From: Candidatus Aegiribacteria sp.
Lineage (GTDB): Bacteria; Fermentibacterota; Fermentibacteria; Fermentibacterales; Fermentibacteraceae
Length of the DNA: 8,440 bases
Direction of reading: 5' to 3'
NCBI GenBank assembly: GCA_021107345.1
Contig: JAIOSX010000233.1
Coordinates: 1-8,440 of the forward strand
Made by a program: the position numbers and the translations under genes. Below are positions 6,004 through 8,440 of the stretch, piece after piece. How positions within the stretch are numbered: the stretch's first letter is position 1; every line of letters starts with the position of its first letter. Under the pieces are notes generated by a model, which was given only the letters and a program-made list of their open reading frames with translations, searched no databases and was not told the origin of the DNA.

Positions 6004-6387
6004 TTATTCAACTTTTGAGAGTACAAACTGCTTAATTCTTGAGGATCCCTGCAGTGCCAAACTCATATCAGATTTGTCAATGTCAACAGGGAATGGGTAT
6101 CGCGCAGTCACGGCATAATCATTTATCATTTCGCAGTCATTTACAAGAATACTGAATTCTTCATCATGTTTGAGACAGTATTTGTTCAGATGAACAAGAT
6201 CATGTGTCTTTAAAATTTCCTCTCCCAGAAAAGCGAGATATCCTTTAAGAAATTTCTCAGCTGATTGCTGACAATGGTAGCAGATAATTTCTACTGGAAC
6301 CGGCTTCATATTCTGAAGATAGTTAGCAGATGCCAAATCAGCTTCAGCTATCTTAAACCATTCTACGGCTATATCTTTGTTAACCAT
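6004..6387 (-). CDS. HEPN-domain protein of an MNT/HEPN pair
   Basis: A 127-residue all-helical HEPN protein (PF05168-like). Conserved elements are AVEWFKIAEADLASANYL (7-24), CYHCQQSAEKFLKGYLAFLG (37-55), the THDLVHL segment (61-67) and YAVTARYP (91-98). I see no clear RX4-6H ribonuclease motif: the only R near the end of the helical bundle is in TARYPFP, without a His 4-6 residues later. So it may be a non-nuclease HEPN, or its active residues differ from HepT. The ATG at 6387 overlaps the end of the MNT gene by 8 nt (ATGGTTAA) with GAAGGA about 10 nt upstream; a start at 6405 has no ribosome site. The order MNT then HEPN and the overlap fit a two-gene toxin-antitoxin-like module in which MNT may AMPylate HEPN. 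Confidence 0.82.
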   Translation of the reverse strand: MVNKDIAVEWFKIAEADLASANYLQNMKPVPVEIICYHCQQSAEKFLKGYLAFLGEEILKTHDLVHLNKYCLKHDEEFSILVNDCEMINDYAVTARYPFPVDIDKSDMSLALQGSSRIKQFVLSKVE

Positions 6388-6703
6388 ATACACGAATTCC
6401 TTCATTCAGTATTTTGTATTCAAGGGTACACTTGAGCATGGCTCTTTCATCGAATTCCTCTTCGCTGTAAACCAGGATATCCAGCGAAACGGAGACCAGA
6501 GTACGGAGGACTTTCCCGATCTCCCGCATGATGTCAATCTTGCGTCTGTTCCCAAGGTCAAGAATGACGCATATATCGATATCGCTATCCTCATCAGGTT
6601 CGCCATAGGCGTTAGATCCGAAAATGAAGATCCGCTTAGCTCCGAACTTCTCCTTCAGAGCATCTTTCAATGTCGTGATCTGATCATTTACTTCAACTGC
6701 CAA
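6380..6703 (-). CDS. Minimal nucleotidyltransferase (MNT), MntA-like
   Basis: A small polymerase-beta-fold nucleotidyltransferase. The catalytic signature RIFIFGSNAYGEPDEDSDID has the GSxxxG phosphate-binding motif and the two metal-binding Asp (D41, D43). The third carboxylate is probably D75 in VSLDILVY. All catalytic residues are present, so it should be active. In related MntA/HepT systems the MNT antitoxin adds AMP to the HEPN toxin; that role here is inferred. I chose a TTG start at 6703 (107 residues) because a perfect AGGAGG (6709-6714) lies 5 nt upstream. ATG codons at 6757, 6748 and 6742 would add up to 18 residues but have no ribosome site. The downstream HEPN gene overlaps by 8 nt. 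Confidence 0.85.
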   Translation of the reverse strand: MAVEVNDQITTLKDALKEKFGAKRIFIFGSNAYGEPDEDSDIDICVILDLGNRRKIDIMREIGKVLRTLVSVSLDILVYSEEEFDERAMLKCTLEYKILNEGIRVYG

Positions 6704-6936
6704 TTCGGCCTCCTGCTCAATGTTACACTTTAAAACTAACATCTTCATCAACCACAATCAAGTAGATGCCCGTTACCTGTAGATATTAAATCGAGAGACG
6801 TGAGATATTTCACTGCCTACCGCCACCGCGTATGTAGTATCCATAAGATGTTCAGGCTTTACTTTCTACCTGGCATTAAGGCGGAACCTAGATATTTCAT
6901 ATCTCCTGCAGGGAATACGTAAAAGGGAGTAGTATT

Positions 6937-7926
6937 CTACATTTCCTCCCACGTTTCGAATGAATCGATCTTATCAAGATACACTCCGTCAAAGCCGCAG
7001 TTAAGTATTCTGCCAAGGTACGAATCAGCAGATCCGAAAATAATTTCCTGCCACTGAATGTCCCAGTATTCAACAAGGTAGTTGCCTTCCCACTCAGGAT
7101 TCTCACCTTTGAGCCAACCGGGAGTATTGCTGTTCCAGTCAGACTGCCAGTAATACCTGTAATCCTCCGCTTCACCGATACTCATGTAGGCTAGTACAAT
7201 TCGTGAACCGCCACCCTGTTTGCTCTGGAGCCGGCTTATATCGGAAGGTGTGAGCTGCTGGTCGTCCCAGAATAAGTCTACTATTAGCAGGTCGTAGTCT
7301 GTCTCCTCAAGTGAATTGATGAGGTCCTCAATACTGCTGTACTGATCCGGGTTGATCAGATAGAGAAAATTCTGCGCATCCATCAATTCTGTTACATCAT
7401 TCTGATTAATGTTCCAGGGCTCCACAGGATAGTCAGGGATATTATCCAGTGCCCTTTGATCGGCAGCGAAAGAGGTGTAACCGGCATCCTGGCACCACGC
7501 GTATGAACTGTCCATCTTCCAGTGAGTCTGACAGTAATCGGTGACCAGAATCGCTTTTTCGTAACTTAGTCCAAGATCAAGGAAGGAGATCATCCAGGAA
7601 GTATCATCCGGTGGAGTAGCTGTATCATCGCTATCATAGCCGAAGAAGAGATCCTCCCTGCCGAAGCCGTCAACAGCGCCGATGTAAGAAACATCCACGG
7701 AACCCTCGGGTTCTCCATTTTCGGTTATCAGTTCATGGCCGTTCTGGGGAACGATTATAAAGGATGATGAAATGCTCCTCGACCAGGAGCTGATGTTCTC
7801 CACAAGATCCCGCATCTCGTTCCTGTAGTTTTCAGGAGTCGATTCTTCAGGACCGCTGTCTGTAACACAGCCGGCAGATAGTAAAACAACTGATATCACA
7901 ATGTATCCGAACCCGGATATTCCCAT
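6937..7926 (-). CDS. Lipoprotein of the TM1410/COG2342 (GH114-like) family, circularly permuted
   Basis: A 329-residue protein with a lipoprotein signal (MGISGFGYIVISVVLLSAGC, lipobox Cys20, no Asp at +2), so probably outer-membrane anchored. The family is a TIM-barrel group related to endo-alpha-1,4-polygalactosaminidases (GH114). Motifs are FIIVPQNGHEL (56-66), DGFGREDLFF (86-95), AILVTDYC (125-132), GYTSFAADQRALDNIP (149-164), YDLLIVDLFW (211-220), VLAYMSIGEAEDYRYYW (244-260), NPEWEGNYLVEYWD (276-289) and GFDGVYLDKIDSFETW (311-326). In canonical members such as TM1410 the IGEAEDYR and YLDxxDSFEYW motifs come first and the PQNG/ENLF and DY segments last. Here the halves are swapped and the protein ends right after SFETWEEM. 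All motifs seem intact, so a functional permuted barrel is likely. The substrate is unknown, perhaps a galactosamine-containing polysaccharide. Confidence 0.85.
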   Translation of the reverse strand: MGISGFGYIVISVVLLSAGCVTDSGPEESTPENYRNEMRDLVENISSWSRSISSSFIIVPQNGHELITENGEPEGSVDVSYIGAVDGFGREDLFFGYDSDDTATPPDDTSWMISFLDLGLSYEKAILVTDYCQTHWKMDSSYAWCQDAGYTSFAADQRALDNIPDYPVEPWNINQNDVTELMDAQNFLYLINPDQYSSIEDLINSLEETDYDLLIVDLFWDDQQLTPSDISRLQSKQGGGSRIVLAYMSIGEAEDYRYYWQSDWNSNTPGWLKGENPEWEGNYLVEYWDIQWQEIIFGSADSYLGRILNCGFDGVYLDKIDSFETWEEM

Positions 7927-7951
7927 AATCGTCTCTTTCCATTTCCAGGGG

Positions 7952-7979
7952 ATTCTAGAACTCCGTAAAAGTCTTTCAA
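7952..7979 (-). promoter_or_regulatory. Predicted sigma70 promoter of the TM1410-like lipoprotein gene
   Basis: The minus strand has TTGAAA (7974-7979, 5 of 6), a 16-nt spacer and TAGAAT (7952-7957, 5 of 6). Transcription would start near 7945, giving a leader of about 20 nt that contains the GGAAAGAG ribosome site before the ATG at 7926. The gene is therefore probably transcribed alone. Confidence 0.6.
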
Positions 7980-8013
7980 TATTTTGAATACACTGAAAAA
8001 GATATCTGGCACT

Positions 8014-8044
8014 GATTTAAATAAAGGGGAGCCGAAACTCCCCT
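8014..8044 (-). terminator. Rho-independent terminator of the right-edge gene
   Basis: On the minus strand AGGGGAG and CTCCCCT (8044-8038 and 8031-8025) pair around a 6-nt TTTCGG loop, followed by TTATTTAAAT. It lies 60 nt after the stop of the right-edge gene and upstream of the lipoprotein promoter, separating the two transcription units. Confidence 0.75.
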
Positions 8045-8103
8045 ATTCACATTGCAGAACCTTAACTCAGTGTATACCCTTCATAAAAGGAAATCCGCTT
8101 TCA

Positions 8104-8440
8104 TCAAAGGGAACTGCTGAAACCTGCCTTGATCTCGCCCCATGTGCCTCTTGAAATTGCTGTGGGCTGAATAAATCCCGGAGTAGTAATAACGAATGCC
8201 CAGGTCTGGGACATGTTTTCACTGGTTTCATCGTGACCGTACAATCCGTTTCCCCCGGAGAGCGTTTCGGTGCCCTCAGTGAAATCGAGCCTGGTGAATG
8301 ATTGACCGTTTGCGTGAGGACCACCTAGAATTCTGTCCTGAATTAATGGGTCGGTATCATCATAGTGTGTGGATTCAATATCATACGCATCCGGACCATC
8401 AAAGCATATATTCGTTTTGTCCAATCTGCGGACAAAATCG
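8104..8440 (-). CDS. C-terminal part of an unrecognised, probably secreted protein
   Basis: The frame is open through the right edge, so the start lies outside. The 111 visible residues end in SRGTWGEIKAGFSSSL. They are rich in Asp, Gly, Ser and Thr and poor in Lys, with stretches such as DGPDAYDIESTHYDDTDP and LGGPHANGQSFTRLDF. This composition and the probable beta-strand pattern suggest an extracellular or cell-surface protein. I recognise no domain. A terminator follows, so this is the end of its operon. A TTG at 8424 could be read as a start, but the frame continues upstream without a stop and no ribosome site is visible. Confidence 0.6.
   Translation of the reverse strand, partial: DFVRRLDKTNICFDGPDAYDIESTHYDDTDPLIQDRILGGPHANGQSFTRLDFTEGTETLSGGNGLYGHDETSENMSQTWAFVITTPGFIQPTAISRGTWGEIKAGFSSSL

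Noticed and set aside
6758..6936. Gap between the MNT and lipoprotein genes, including a small AGATAT-TTC-ATATCT hairpin at 6890-6904
   Set aside because: No open frame, tRNA-like fold, T-run or repeat was evident; the hairpin is AT-rich and too weak to call a terminator.
8067..8324. 85-residue minus-strand frame overlapping the right-edge gene
   Set aside because: It overlaps a longer frame that is open to the window edge and has a better protein composition; no start signal supports the alternative.
1..8440. CRISPR arrays, insertion sequences, tRNA or rRNA genes, phage or attachment sites
   Set aside because: No regularly spaced direct repeats, transposase motifs, terminal inverted repeats or RNA-gene signatures were seen on either strand.

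Overview
The window looks like chromosomal DNA from an uncultured, anaerobic, probably diderm bacterium. The support is direct: Shine-Dalgarno sequences, sigma70-type promoters, a lipobox, paired NrdR boxes and an oxygen-sensitive class III ribonucleotide reductase (RNR). No gene identifies the phylum securely. The architecture would fit an FCB-like or candidate-phylum bacterium, but that is a guess.

Layout from left to right. (1) Positions 1-777 hold the open tail of an unrecognised plus-strand ORF and a minus-strand SAM methyltransferase that is cut short, with a possible out-of-frame remnant of its C-terminus. (2) Positions 890-1782 hold a compact minus-strand metal- or thiol-type regulon: an ArsR-family repressor with a perfect palindromic operator over its promoter, a 45-residue Cys/His-rich peptide that overlaps arsR, and a secreted, highly acidic protein with 19 cysteines in its mature part. 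(3) Positions 1810-4965 hold an anaerobic RNR operon on the minus strand under a clean sigma70 promoter with two NrdR boxes 32 bp apart. The reductase is split. A 706-residue ATP-cone/catalytic protein ends before the glycyl-radical loop, and that loop is encoded by a separate 56-codon ORF overlapping the large gene by 8 nt. The activase nrdG follows with a TTG start overlapping the small ORF by 4 nt, and its C-terminus is out of frame. (4) Positions 5107-5988 encode a plus-strand EamA/DMT transporter, transcribed divergently from nrdD. (5) Positions 6004-6703 encode an MNT/HEPN toxin-antitoxin pair on the minus strand. (6) Positions 6937-7979 hold a lipoprotein of the TM1410/COG2342 (GH114-like) family whose two halves are in reversed order, a circular permutation, with its own promoter. 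(7) Positions 8014-8440 hold the 3' end of an unrecognised gene with a rho-independent terminator.

How the genes relate. The RNR operon reads as one unit: NrdD reduces ribonucleotides, its glycyl radical is installed by NrdG, and NrdR would repress it when dATP/dNTPs are sufficient. Separating the radical loop resembles in principle the GrcA (YfiD) spare part of pyruvate formate-lyase, but a frame disruption is the main alternative. The ArsR regulon would sense a metal or thiol-reactive ion and induce two cysteine-rich proteins, one cytoplasmic and one exported. The remaining genes appear unrelated to each other.

The points most worth follow-up are the split NrdD, the circularly permuted lipoprotein and the arsR/Cys-peptide operon. 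Family assignments come from recognising motifs by eye; no database search was run.
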